Source: Alphaproteobacteria bacterium (lineage in GTDB: Bacteria; Pseudomonadota; Alphaproteobacteria; RS24). Taken from it: a stretch of DNA of 14,691 nt. The notes beneath the pieces are model-generated. The model saw only the letters and a list, made by a program, of their open reading frames with translations, did not search any database and was not told the origin of the DNA. The stretch is taken from the NCBI GenBank assembly GCA_028816945.1, contig JAPPQG010000048.1, positions 1-14,691 of the forward strand. Direction: 5' to 3'. Positions 7,581-14,691 of the stretch are shown piece after piece. The translations under genes were made by a program, and so were the position numbers. Position 1 is the stretch's first letter. The number at the start of each line of letters is the position of its first letter.

Positions 7581-9557
7581 TTAAAAGCGATAACGAACTG
7601 TGAGTTGTATTTCATCTTCGGCTTGCGCCATGCCTATGGGGCCTGAGCGGAAGCGGCCAAGCGGTTCAAAACCGCCAAGACCAACTGAGCCTGCCATTAA
7701 GGGATTCTCATGTAAGCCAGCAGCTTGTGTATATGGCCCCCATGGGTTACATGTGCGACAATCATCAAATTCACGCGCCCCTTCGCCAAATTTGAAATTG
7801 CCCCCAAAAACAATACGCCAATTATCATTGACCAAAAATTCAATAGAAGGTGCGGCAACGCTTGCTTCTGCTTTGAAATCATGCGCCATAATAAGCTGTG
7901 TATTTATCAAACCATTTTTGAAAGGTTGGCGAATCAGCAAAGTTGCCGTCCAATTCTCCTCCCAATCTGGCATGCCTCTTTTCGTAAAGCCGGGCGCACC
8001 CGCGGCACTGCCTGCACTTTCTTCTAAATTATGGTCCAATATATGTTGGCCGAAAATCTGCGCCGAAATAAGGGCGGCTGAATTCGACTTCACAAAGGGT
8101 AAAAAGATGCTTTGATCGACGCCGATAACATAGCGGAACACATCACTTGTTGAATAAAGTTCGGGGCTTGTCGTATCGGCAAATTCCTCGCCTTGCGTAT
8201 AGGCTGCCTCAATGCGAACGGCTGATTGAATCGCATCGACATAAAAATCAAGCGAGCCGCCATAAAGTTGGATACGCGGGAATTCTATATCAAAGGCAAT
8301 CAAATAAGGCCATATTTGGCGCACCCCATTAAAAGAATTTGTGGCGGGGAAAGCATTCGCATGTAGGCTTGGCAGTTGCGAAATATAGTCAATATAATTA
8401 AGCGAGAAGCCGACTTCATTCAGCACGCCTTCAAGTTTTAGACCATATTGGGTATTGTCAAATTTCCAATCTGGCACATTTGCTTTGCGAATACCGATTT
8501 GCCCTGGGCCAAAATCCGTTGTCACACCACCGCCGGCAAAATTGCCAACAGAACAGCCCAATGTCCAGCACATATGCATGGCACGGAAAAAAGAGCCAGC
8601 ATCTAAAATAGAATAAGGCGAGCCACCTTGTCCTAAACTATTGGGACGGAATTCATCAAAATTCCAAACAACAGCAAAATTCAAATCAGCAAAAGGGCCA
8701 ACCGAGCCAAAACGCGCCTCTAAATTAAGCATCCATTGTGGAATACGAATATCCTCTAATTCGTCATATATGTTATGGCGTGAATAATCGACAGGGTTTA
8801 ACACATCTAACACACGGAATAAATCTGTACGCCCCCAAACGACTTGCTGTTTGCCTAACCGTATGCCTAGTTCGCCGCCACCGTCAAATGGCACTGTGCC
8901 ATCAATATAAAGTTCGCGGATAAAGTCAAAATGGTCGTTAAATTCAGGAAAGCGCAAATCATTTTCTGAATAATCCAAATAATCTTCTATACAGCCACGT
9001 GAATCCACATTACAGGGACGCACAGGATAAGCAAGCACAACGCCTGTTTGCCCGTGTAGGGCTTCGCCTAAAATAGCCAAACCTTCATTGGGATTGGCGT
9101 CGGTATCAAATCCAAATTGCGGACTTGGGCCGGGTCTTATGGGCCCACCAATCAGCGATCCCCCAAAAGGGGTAGAGTGCGCAGCAACAGCAGGTGCGTC
9201 ACGGCCAAGTATGCCTGGATCCACACCTCGACCAGCCAGCATGACAGGCCCACCTGCTTTACTGCCAAAATCTTCATCATTTATATCATAGACAGCATCA
9301 TAAGTGCCGCGGAAAATAAAATTGACAGAAAAATTTGACAGACCAGCAACTGTTCCAAAATCTTTATTTAATTCTAACTGTACTGTATTGCGGGCTTTTG
9401 ACATGCCAACATTATCTCGATAATGTGAGACATTTTCCATAAAGCCTGATACATCCCATTCACTCGTCTGCGCCAGCACTAAGTGTGGATAAATCATAAG
9501 ACTTATCACACCAAGCCAAACGCTTCGGTATATTTTATGGTGAATCCATTTATTCAT
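7581..9557 (-). CDS. DUF1302 family outer-membrane protein
   Basis: The 658-residue protein looks like an outer-membrane beta-barrel. It has a signal peptide MNKWIHHKIYRSVWLGVISL then MIYPHLVLA-Q (cleavage after about residue 29), alternating aromatic/hydrophobic strands, and a C-terminal phenylalanine in QLTVRYRF, the usual barrel-assembly end. DUF1302 landmarks include LGKQQVVWGRTDLFRVLDVLNP and a DYSRHNIYDELEDIRIP stretch. Paired cysteines (PCNVDSRGC, CWTLGC, DDCRTC) fit disulfides in surface loops. The start is placed at the ATG at 9557 because AAGGAG lies exactly 6 nt upstream and it gives a clean signal peptide. An in-frame ATG at 9626, abutting the RND stop codon, would bury the signal. 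It lies between the RND and DUF1329 genes. Outer-membrane uptake or export of a hydrophobic compound is plausible but unproven. Confidence 0.9.
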   Translation of the reverse strand: MNKWIHHKIYRSVWLGVISLMIYPHLVLAQTSEWDVSGFMENVSHYRDNVGMSKARNTVQLELNKDFGTVAGLSNFSVNFIFRGTYDAVYDINDEDFGSKAGGPVMLAGRGVDPGILGRDAPAVAAHSTPFGGSLIGGPIRPGPSPQFGFDTDANPNEGLAILGEALHGQTGVVLAYPVRPCNVDSRGCIEDYLDYSENDLRFPEFNDHFDFIRELYIDGTVPFDGGGELGIRLGKQQVVWGRTDLFRVLDVLNPVDYSRHNIYDELEDIRIPQWMLNLEARFGSVGPFADLNFAVVWNFDEFRPNSLGQGGSPYSILDAGSFFRAMHMCWTLGCSVGNFAGGGVTTDFGPGQIGIRKANVPDWKFDNTQYGLKLEGVLNEVGFSLNYIDYISQLPSLHANAFPATNSFNGVRQIWPYLIAFDIEFPRIQLYGGSLDFYVDAIQSAVRIEAAYTQGEEFADTTSPELYSTSDVFRYVIGVDQSIFLPFVKSNSAALISAQIFGQHILDHNLEESAGSAAGAPGFTKRGMPDWEENWTATLLIRQPFKNGLINTQLIMAHDFKAEASVAAPSIEFLVNDNWRIVFGGNFKFGEGAREFDDCRTCNPWGPYTQAAGLHENPLMAGSVGLGGFEPLGRFRSGPIGMAQAEDEIQLTVRYRF

Positions 9558-9626
9558 TTTCATCTCCTTCACTAATATCCCCAAATTCATTATCCACTCA
9601 TCATAGGCTTCATATGTAAAACACAT

Positions 9627-11987
9627 TCAGGCCGCAATATTCTGTTTGGTAATAAAACTTGGCTTGAAAATTCTTATCCAAGACGGCACTAAAATTAAGG
9701 CCGCAATGGCATTCAAAACCAACATAACGCAAAGCAATAAAGCTGCATCTGCTTGAAAACGCAGACTAGATACAAATTTCCAAATGACGACACCGCAAAC
9801 CAAAGTAAAAGCTGTAAAACAAATTGCCAGCCCAGCAGAGCGCAAAGCCGACATAATCGCATGGTCTAAATCATTGCCATTGCGCGCTGTGACTTCGCGA
9901 ATGCGGTCCATCATATAAATCGAATAATCAATGCCCACACCAATACCAATGGCAATAATAGGCACAGTATTTGTGTTAATGCCAATTTCAGCAAATCCCA
10001 TATAGGCATAAGTCAGCGTTGCCGCAAATGTCATCGCAAGCAACATTAAAAAGCCAGAATGGAAAGTCCAATAAAACATTGTGACAAATAGGAAAATTAA
10101 AATAAGCACAAGCGGCAAAACAATTAAATTTGTCTCATAAGCCGCCTCATTGCCCGCCGCTGTGACCCCAATAATGCCGCCGGCCAATTCAAATTTTAAC
10201 CCATCTACTTGATTGGCAGGGTCGTTAATCCATGTGTTAAGCATATGAAAGGCGCGGCGAATGGTTTTTCCTTCATGGTCTTTATAATAAAAAACAATGC
10301 TTGCTTCATCCTCATCTGACGAAATAAATTCTTTGAGTGCGCCGGGCACAGGGCTTGACGCCATATAGGTAAAGAGCAAACCACCAATATAGGCAGGGTC
10401 TTCGGGTATATGCAGCCATCTTGGGTCATCGGAATGAATAAGCCGATTGACCTGCTCGACAAGAGACGGCAACGCTTTGACACCGCCAACAACGGGATCA
10501 TTTAACATATAGGCTTGCAGGGATTTTATCGCATTTAAGACTTCGGGGCGTTTCATACCGCCTTTTTCTTCTGTGCGGGCAACAATAATCAATTCTTCCG
10601 AGCCGGGGAAAAGCGCATTTATCGCTTTTGCTGAACGGTTATAATCATGGTCTTTATATAAAATTGGGGAGCCCGGCTCAGACTCACCAATTTGCACACG
10701 CGACGCAAACGCACCCCCGCCAATAAGCGAACAAGCAAAAACGCTCACCAAAATAATAATCGCATAGCGAGGCTTAATCAGTCCCGCCCCGATACGCCCC
10801 ATTAAATGCATAATCGGGTTATGGCGATTGTCAAATGTCTTTTGCTTTGGCAAGAGGCTTAAAATAAGCGGCACAGCAATTAAGACTGTTATAATCACAC
10901 ATAAAGCCCAGATAGAGGCATAATGGGCAAGTTTCGTATTGATGGGAATGGAGCCAAGTGAAATGAGAAAAATGCCTGTTGCATCTGAGACGACACCGAG
11001 TGAGCCCGGCCGAAACAGGCCTTCAAAAGTGCGCCTTGCGGCAAGCGCGCTTGTCTCAGCTGTTTCTGTTTCGTCATTATAGCGTTGCACTAATTGTATG
11101 CCATGTGATAAGGCGCGCGCCGATATTAAAAATGGAATCTCCATGGTTAATGGATCGAGATTATAGCCTAATAGGGAAATAACGCCCAATCCCCAAATGC
11201 TAGAAATGGTAATCCCAATCAAAGGCACAATAATGGCGTAAAAACGGCGGAAATAGATAATCAAAATCAGCAATAAAATGGCCGCGGTGAGTAAAAATAT
11301 TTGTATCACTTCAAGCGTATAAGAATGCACCCAACCAATAAGCACGGGTTGGCCGGCGGAATGTATTTTAACCCCTTCGACTTGTCGCATTTCGGTCAAT
11401 ATTTCCCTTATTTTGGCAAAAACTTCGGGATAATTAAGCCGTCCTTCATTTAATGTGCCTTTCACCATGGCGGCTTTTAAGTCAGGGGAGACGAGCAAAC
11501 CATAGACGCGGGGATTGGCAAGCACATCGTTGCGCATTTGCGCTAATTCAGCATCTGTATAATAGGCTTTAAGCGGGTCATAATAGGGTTCAGAATTAAC
11601 ATCGCCCTCTGAGGTCAGCCATACTTTGCGGGTCGTCCTATGGGTTAGGCTGGTGACAAGATTATGGTTAATGCTTGGCAGACTATCGACCGATTGGGTA
11701 ATGCGTTCAATCAGGGCTAATGTTTCATTGGTAAAAATATCCCCCTCTTCCACCTCAATCGCCATAATGACATTATTTGCCCCGCCGAAACTATCGCGAA
11801 TCTCATTATGCAATTTAATATAAGCGTGTTTTTGTGGCAAAAGGTCAGCAAATTCTGAATACATTTTGAGGGCGGGGACTTGCAAAGCAAAAAATATCGT
11901 GCAAGCCAAAATAGCCGCCAAAGTCACACGCGGATGAGCGAAGAGGCTTCGTTCTAGGGCAATTAAAAATTGAGATAGTCTATTCAC
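9627..11987 (-). CDS. RND superfamily transporter, MMPL/HAE3 type
   Basis: This is a 786-residue inner-membrane protein with the internal two-fold repeat of RND transporters. TM1 lies near 19-40, followed by a periplasmic domain (about 41-225). A first bundle of membrane helices spans about 226-380. A second TM start lies near 407-428, then a second periplasmic domain (430-615) and a second bundle (about 620-772). The second bundle has the proton-relay-like GIGVGIDYSIY motif with Asp687. The matching place in the first half has SARALSHGIQLVQRY with no acidic residue at that site, as in other hydrophobe-type members I recall. The start is a GTG at 11987 preceded by GGGTGG, 11 nt after the YCF48 stop. 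No membrane-fusion protein gene accompanies it, so it is not a tripartite drug pump of the AcrB kind. The substrate is unknown; lipid-like or aromatic hydrophobic molecules are likely from family and context. Confidence 0.92.
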   Translation of the reverse strand: MNRLSQFLIALERSLFAHPRVTLAAILACTIFFALQVPALKMYSEFADLLPQKHAYIKLHNEIRDSFGGANNVIMAIEVEEGDIFTNETLALIERITQSVDSLPSINHNLVTSLTHRTTRKVWLTSEGDVNSEPYYDPLKAYYTDAELAQMRNDVLANPRVYGLLVSPDLKAAMVKGTLNEGRLNYPEVFAKIREILTEMRQVEGVKIHSAGQPVLIGWVHSYTLEVIQIFLLTAAILLLILIIYFRRFYAIIVPLIGITISSIWGLGVISLLGYNLDPLTMEIPFLISARALSHGIQLVQRYNDETETAETSALAARRTFEGLFRPGSLGVVSDATGIFLISLGSIPINTKLAHYASIWALCVIITVLIAVPLILSLLPKQKTFDNRHNPIMHLMGRIGAGLIKPRYAIIILVSVFACSLIGGGAFASRVQIGESEPGSPILYKDHDYNRSAKAINALFPGSEELIIVARTEEKGGMKRPEVLNAIKSLQAYMLNDPVVGGVKALPSLVEQVNRLIHSDDPRWLHIPEDPAYIGGLLFTYMASSPVPGALKEFISSDEDEASIVFYYKDHEGKTIRRAFHMLNTWINDPANQVDGLKFELAGGIIGVTAAGNEAAYETNLIVLPLVLILIFLFVTMFYWTFHSGFLMLLAMTFAATLTYAYMGFAEIGINTNTVPIIAIGIGVGIDYSIYMMDRIREVTARNGNDLDHAIMSALRSAGLAICFTAFTLVCGVVIWKFVSSLRFQADAALLLCVMLVLNAIAALILVPSWIRIFKPSFITKQNIAA

Positions 11988-11998
11988 TTGGCCACCCG

Positions 11999-13054
11999 TT
12001 AATTATTTTTTGCCATATTTGCGGCAGATAAAGAGGATGATAAATGAATGCGTTTAGCAAGGGCTTGCCCGCCAATAAATAAACTATCTTTATCGCCCGC
12101 CAAAGCCCGCAAATAACCCGACGAGCCAAGCTGGATATGGTCTGCCGACTGCCAGCGCCGCCCATTATATTCTAAAATTGTCCCATAATTGCCGACAGCA
12201 AAAATATGTTCGCCAATTTTACGGATTTTATATATTGGCGCATGGGTTGCGGTTTCTTGCTTGTGCCAATTTTGCGCGCCATCGCGGGTGATAAAAATCT
12301 CACCATCAAGCCCCGCAACCCAACCCATTTTTGTATCTAAAAAATAAAGGGCTAATGGATAAAAATCATCCGCTGTGCTTCGCAAATTCGACCAACTTTT
12401 GCCCGCATCTGTGCTTTTGAGAACTGTGCCAAATTCGCCAATCGCATAGCCAATATTATCATTTGGAAAGTCAATATGGGTGAGAAATAAATCATCTTCT
12501 AGTGAAAAACGCTGCCAATTTTGTCCGCCATCCAAACTATGTAAAAGCGTGCCGAAACCAGCCGCAACCCATAATTGATTATTTTGCGCACAGGTTAAAT
12601 CTTGCACTGTTTCCTGTGTATCAATTTTCATATCAACCCATTGGCCTAATTGTTTGCGCACCCATAAAGAGCCATCGAGACCAAGTGCAAAAATAGATTG
12701 ATCCGCGCATTGGGTAATACTGATTAAATTCGGCCATTGCCCAATTTCGCCAATCTGAGCGCGTACAATCTCCCTTACTTCCTCTAAACCCTGTGTTCTA
12801 TCGGGGGGTAGGAATTCGACGACAACCCCACTGCCACCAACAAAAATCGCATGGCCTTGTGTGGTGGTAAGCACATCTTGGAAAGCGTCTAATTTCCTTA
12901 TTGGCGTTTTGCGCTGTTCTTCAACAGCCTGCATATCCAAAGGTGCTTCACACGCCAAAACAAGCCCAGCCACCGCTAGACAGGTAAATAAATATCGCCA
13001 TTGTGTGCGGCATAAAGCCTTTATCTGCTCCAAAACCCCCGAGTCCTCTTCCAA
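11999..13054 (-). CDS. YCF48/Asp-box beta-propeller protein, possible lipoprotein
   Basis: This is a repeat protein of the YCF48/BNR-like (photosystem II assembly factor-like) beta-propeller class. Three Asp-box motifs are visible: SLDGGQNW, STDAGKSW and TRDGAQNW, spaced about 45 residues apart, with G.FGT and GNYGTI blade ends. Near the N-terminus lies a hydrophobic stretch FTCLAVAGLVLAC with a lipobox-like VLAC, so the mature protein may be a membrane-anchored periplasmic lipoprotein. There is no ATG before the lipobox. The TTG at 13054 is chosen because GAGGA lies about 7 nt upstream; TTG codons at 13072 and 13033 are alternatives. It is the first gene after the sigma54 promoter and ends 11 nt before the RND gene. 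YCF48-like genes are often neighbours of such RND/DUF1302/DUF1329 sets; a scaffold or assembly role is inference. Confidence 0.82.
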   Translation of the reverse strand: MEEDSGVLEQIKALCRTQWRYLFTCLAVAGLVLACEAPLDMQAVEEQRKTPIRKLDAFQDVLTTTQGHAIFVGGSGVVVEFLPPDRTQGLEEVREIVRAQIGEIGQWPNLISITQCADQSIFALGLDGSLWVRKQLGQWVDMKIDTQETVQDLTCAQNNQLWVAAGFGTLLHSLDGGQNWQRFSLEDDLFLTHIDFPNDNIGYAIGEFGTVLKSTDAGKSWSNLRSTADDFYPLALYFLDTKMGWVAGLDGEIFITRDGAQNWHKQETATHAPIYKIRKIGEHIFAVGNYGTILEYNGRRWQSADHIQLGSSGYLRALAGDKDSLFIGGQALAKRIHLSSSLSAANMAKNN

Positions 13055-13131
13055 TATAATGTCCTCATTCAAATATATTCTATTTCAAATATGTTCTATG
13101 CGCATTTACATAGACTCCCTCATGCTATTAC

Positions 13132-13146
13132 GCAATAATTGTGCCA
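13132..13146 (-). promoter_or_regulatory. Sigma54 (-24/-12) promoter of the leftward operon
   Basis: On the minus strand this reads TGGCACAATTATTGC, fitting the sigma54 consensus TGGCAC-R-N4-TTGC at every defined position, with GG and GC exactly 10 nt apart. The expected start of transcription is near 13120, about 65 nt before the TTG start of the YCF48 gene. It faces the envelope-phenol hydroxylase operon and stands next to a gene for a sigma54-dependent activator, as at the dmp Po promoter. Confidence 0.88.
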
Positions 13147-13198
13147 TGTATGCGTTTTGCCCTTCTATATTCCTCTGTTAATTCAATTTATTCTTATT

Positions 13199-13211
13199 TA
13201 TCAATCAATTA
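13199..13211 (+). promoter_or_regulatory. Putative IHF binding site
   Basis: TATCAATCAATTA matches the full IHF consensus WATCAANNNNTTR. It is embedded in A/T-rich DNA and lies between the -24/-12 promoter and the inverted-repeat activator sites, centred about 85 nt upstream of the predicted transcript start. That is where a DNA-bending protein is needed to bring the activator to sigma54 polymerase. Confidence 0.6.
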
Positions 13212-13295
13212 TAAAAAACAGATAACCCTTTAATTGGCAGCTCCACGCACACAATAAAATAAAGCGCGCAATGGGCGGATAATCAGCAGATAAAG

Positions 13296-13345
13296 TTTAA
13301 TCATTTGATAAATAATGTGACCAACCTATTGACTAAATGATTAAA
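13296..13345. promoter_or_regulatory. Putative upstream activating sites (inverted repeat pair) for the DmpR-like activator
   Basis: TTTAATCATTT (13296-13306) is repeated inverted as AAATGATTAAA (13335-13345), an exact 11-bp match with centres 39 bp apart. The first arm extends into ATCATTTGAT (13300-13309), one base different from the ATCAATTGAT core of the DmpR/XylR upstream site as I recall it (TTGATCAATTGATCAA). The second arm is a weaker match. They lie about 175-225 nt upstream of the predicted transcript start, in the range used by this activator family. Confidence 0.55.
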
Positions 13346-13401
13346 TAAAGGGATGATTGAGATAAATTGAACCATAAAACAATTAAACCATAGGATATGT
13401 T

Positions 13402-14691
13402 ATGACGAATGCCGACAAAAACAGCCAAACAACCGTCTATCAAAAGACTTCGGGACGGGAATTGCTGGATACTGATTATCAAAAAAATACCGCCCAGCCA
13501 AATGTTTGGGATTTGTCTGAACGCATTAAATTCTCACCTGATAAAGGACATATATGGTTGGATAAACGGCGCATGTTTCTGCTCCATAACCGCGCCTTTG
13601 GGGTGATGCGCCGAAATATGATTGAACAATGCGGGGAAAGTTTAACAAAAGCGGTTTTAATGCGCACAGGCTATACAGCAGGCTCGCTAGATGCAGAAAT
13701 GGCCGCACGGGTACGCAGTAAAGATGATTTATTTGATGCTTTTTCCGTTGGCCCGCAAATGCATGCCCTGCTTGGTATCACGCTTGCCAAATGTAAAGAA
13801 TTTGATGTCGATGTGAGCAAGGGTAAATTTTATGCCGAATATATTTGGTATGATAGTATTGAAGATGATGCGCATTTGCGCTTTTTTGATATTGGGCCGG
13901 ATCCTGTTTGTTGGTTTCAAATTGGCTATGCAAGCGGTTATGCTTCGGTTTTTATTGGCCGACAAATTATTTTTAAGGAAGTTGAATGCCGCGCGCAAGG
14001 ATATAAAAACTGCCTCATTGTCGGCCAAAAGGCTGAATTATGGGATGATGTTATTGAAGAAATGACAATATTACAGCCCCAGCTCAGCAAACTTGCTGAT
14101 AATGGAGCAAATACAGATAAAAACCCAGCGCCCCCTACGAAAAAACATGCAAAAAAAGAAGCCAAAGCGGCAAGCAAAAAAGCCGTTATGCCCTTAAAAG
14201 ATAGCCGCTTACAATCTATGACGGATGAAAATTTTGTTGGCATTTCGCCGGGCTTTCAATTTGCATTTAGCAAAATCCGTAAAGTTGCGAAAACCGATGC
14301 CACTGTTTTATTTCTTGGCAATAGTGGGGTCGGCAAAGAAGTTTTTGCCAAAAAACTCCACAAATTATCGGACCGCGCCGAAAAGCCCTTTATTGCTGTT
14401 AATTGTGCGGCCATCCCCGAAGCCCTTATTGAACCCGAATTATTCGGTGTTGAAAAAGGCGCTTATACGGGGGCTATTTCCTCCCGCAAAGGCCGTTTTG
14501 AGCGCGCCGATGGTGGGGTTTTATTTTTGGATGAAATTGGTGCGATTAGCCTTGCGGTGCAGGGCAAATTGTTGGCGCTTTGCAAGAAAAAAGAAATTGA
14601 ACGCGTTGGTGATACAAAGACGCGCAAAGTTAGCACACGCGTCGTGGCAGCAACAAATGTTAATCTGCTAGAAGAAGTCGCCGCTGGTCGT
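13402..14691 (+). CDS. dmpR: DmpR/MopR-type phenol-responsive sigma54-dependent activator (3' end cut)
   Basis: The protein has 430 residues in the window and runs off the right edge. The N-terminal XylR_N/V4R sensor domain (about 35-215) carries His121 (GPQMH) and Trp149 (AEYIW), equal to the phenol-binding His106/Trp134 of MopR. It also has Cys170, Glu193, Cys196 and Cys204, equal to its zinc ligands Cys155, Glu178, Cys181 and Cys189. All are offset by exactly 15, so no indels separate them. The AAA+ domain (from about 278) has Walker A GNSGVGKE (306-313), the sigma54-contact loop GAYTGA (353-358, Tyr for the usual Phe) and Walker B VLFLDEIG with Asp377/Glu378. The missing part should hold the rest of AAA+ and the DNA-binding helix-turn-helix. 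The linker (about 226-275) is long and rich in Lys and Ala. The ATG at 13402 has AGGA 6 nt upstream. It faces away from the operon it likely controls. Confidence 0.93.
   Translation, partial: MTNADKNSQTTVYQKTSGRELLDTDYQKNTAQPNVWDLSERIKFSPDKGHIWLDKRRMFLLHNRAFGVMRRNMIEQCGESLTKAVLMRTGYTAGSLDAEMAARVRSKDDLFDAFSVGPQMHALLGITLAKCKEFDVDVSKGKFYAEYIWYDSIEDDAHLRFFDIGPDPVCWFQIGYASGYASVFIGRQIIFKEVECRAQGYKNCLIVGQKAELWDDVIEEMTILQPQLSKLADNGANTDKNPAPPTKKHAKKEAKAASKKAVMPLKDSRLQSMTDENFVGISPGFQFAFSKIRKVAKTDATVLFLGNSGVGKEVFAKKLHKLSDRAEKPFIAVNCAAIPEALIEPELFGVEKGAYTGAISSRKGRFERADGGVLFLDEIGAISLAVQGKLLALCKKKEIERVGDTKTRKVSTRVVAATNVNLLEEVAAGR

Larger units (their letters stand above)
13055..13401. promoter_or_regulatory. 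Divergent control region between regulator and leftward operon
   Basis: This very AT-rich region of about 347 bp contains no gene. From left to right it holds the 5' leader of the leftward operon, a -24/-12 promoter (13132-13146), an IHF consensus match (13199-13211), a pair of inverted 11-bp arms (13296-13345) and the ribosome site of the activator gene (AGGA at 13392-13395). I found no convincing -35/-10 pair for the activator gene. Confidence 0.75.

Noticed and set aside
7600..8115. Long open frame on the + strand (171 codons).
   Set aside because: It lies wholly inside the well-supported DUF1302 gene on the other strand and shows no family features; many similar overlapping frames were left out for the same reason.
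9558..9626. N-terminal extension of the DUF1302 protein to the ATG at 9626 abutting the RND stop.
   Set aside because: It would put 23 non-signal residues ahead of a clear signal peptide; the ATG at 9557 has an ideal AAGGAG site.
13235..13250. TTGGCAGCTCCACGC as a rightward sigma54 promoter for the activator gene.
   Set aside because: GG and GC are 9 rather than 10 nt apart and the -24 box is imperfect.
13329..13395. TTGACT or TTGAAC as -35 boxes for a sigma70 promoter of the activator gene.
   Set aside because: No acceptable -10 hexamer lies 16-18 nt downstream of either.
1..14691. Mobile element, CRISPR array, tRNA or rRNA genes, phage or defence genes.
   Set aside because: No transposase or integrase motifs, terminal inverted repeats, repeat-spacer series or RNA gene signatures were seen; nearly all sequence is explained by the catabolic locus.

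Overview
The window comes from an AT-rich pseudomonad-phylum (Pseudomonadota) genome, GC roughly low-40s percent by eye. The protein mix (DmpR-type regulator, multicomponent phenol hydroxylase, DUF1302/DUF1329 pair) and the base composition suggest a low-GC, possibly marine, alphaproteobacterium; that placement is inference. The window reads as one aromatic-degradation locus. One regulator gene points right and at least eleven genes point left from a shared control region.

Right end (13402-14691, + strand): a phenol-sensing, sigma54-dependent activator of the DmpR/MopR/XylR family, cut by the window edge inside its AAA+ domain. Its six recognisable phenol- and zinc-binding residues are present at exactly MopR spacing. 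The divergent intergenic region (about 13055-13401) carries a near-perfect -24/-12 promoter facing left (13132-13146), a full IHF consensus match (13199-13211), and a pair of inverted 11-bp arms with a DmpR-like core (13296-13345). This is the classic order for a DmpR-controlled promoter.

Middle (6262-13054, - strand): a four-gene envelope module, in order of transcription: a YCF48/Asp-box beta-propeller protein with a possible lipobox, a large MMPL/HAE3-type RND transporter, a DUF1302 outer-membrane protein and a DUF1329 periplasmic protein. The genes are tightly packed and probably co-transcribed. Such sets recur in bacteria that handle hydrophobic compounds, but their role here is unproven.

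Left (2343-6061 and 1272-2327, - strand): a complete phenol hydroxylase dmpKLMNOP in canonical order. It is followed directly by dmpD (291-1142), the meta-cleavage hydrolase. dmpQ, the extradiol dioxygenase dmpB and the dehydrogenase dmpC, which normally stand between dmpP and dmpD, are absent. A small conserved protein of unknown function (1-246) continues off the left edge.

Taken together: the regulator senses a phenol and, with sigma54 and IHF, switches on a roughly 13-kb leftward operon. The operon first makes an inner-membrane/periplasm/outer-membrane trafficking set, then the monooxygenase that turns phenols into catechols, then a hydrolase for the ring-fission product. The most notable point is that the envelope module sits promoter-proximal to the hydroxylase, which suggests a dedicated handling system for a hydrophobic phenol. 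No tRNA, rRNA, CRISPR array, insertion sequence or frameshift was seen.
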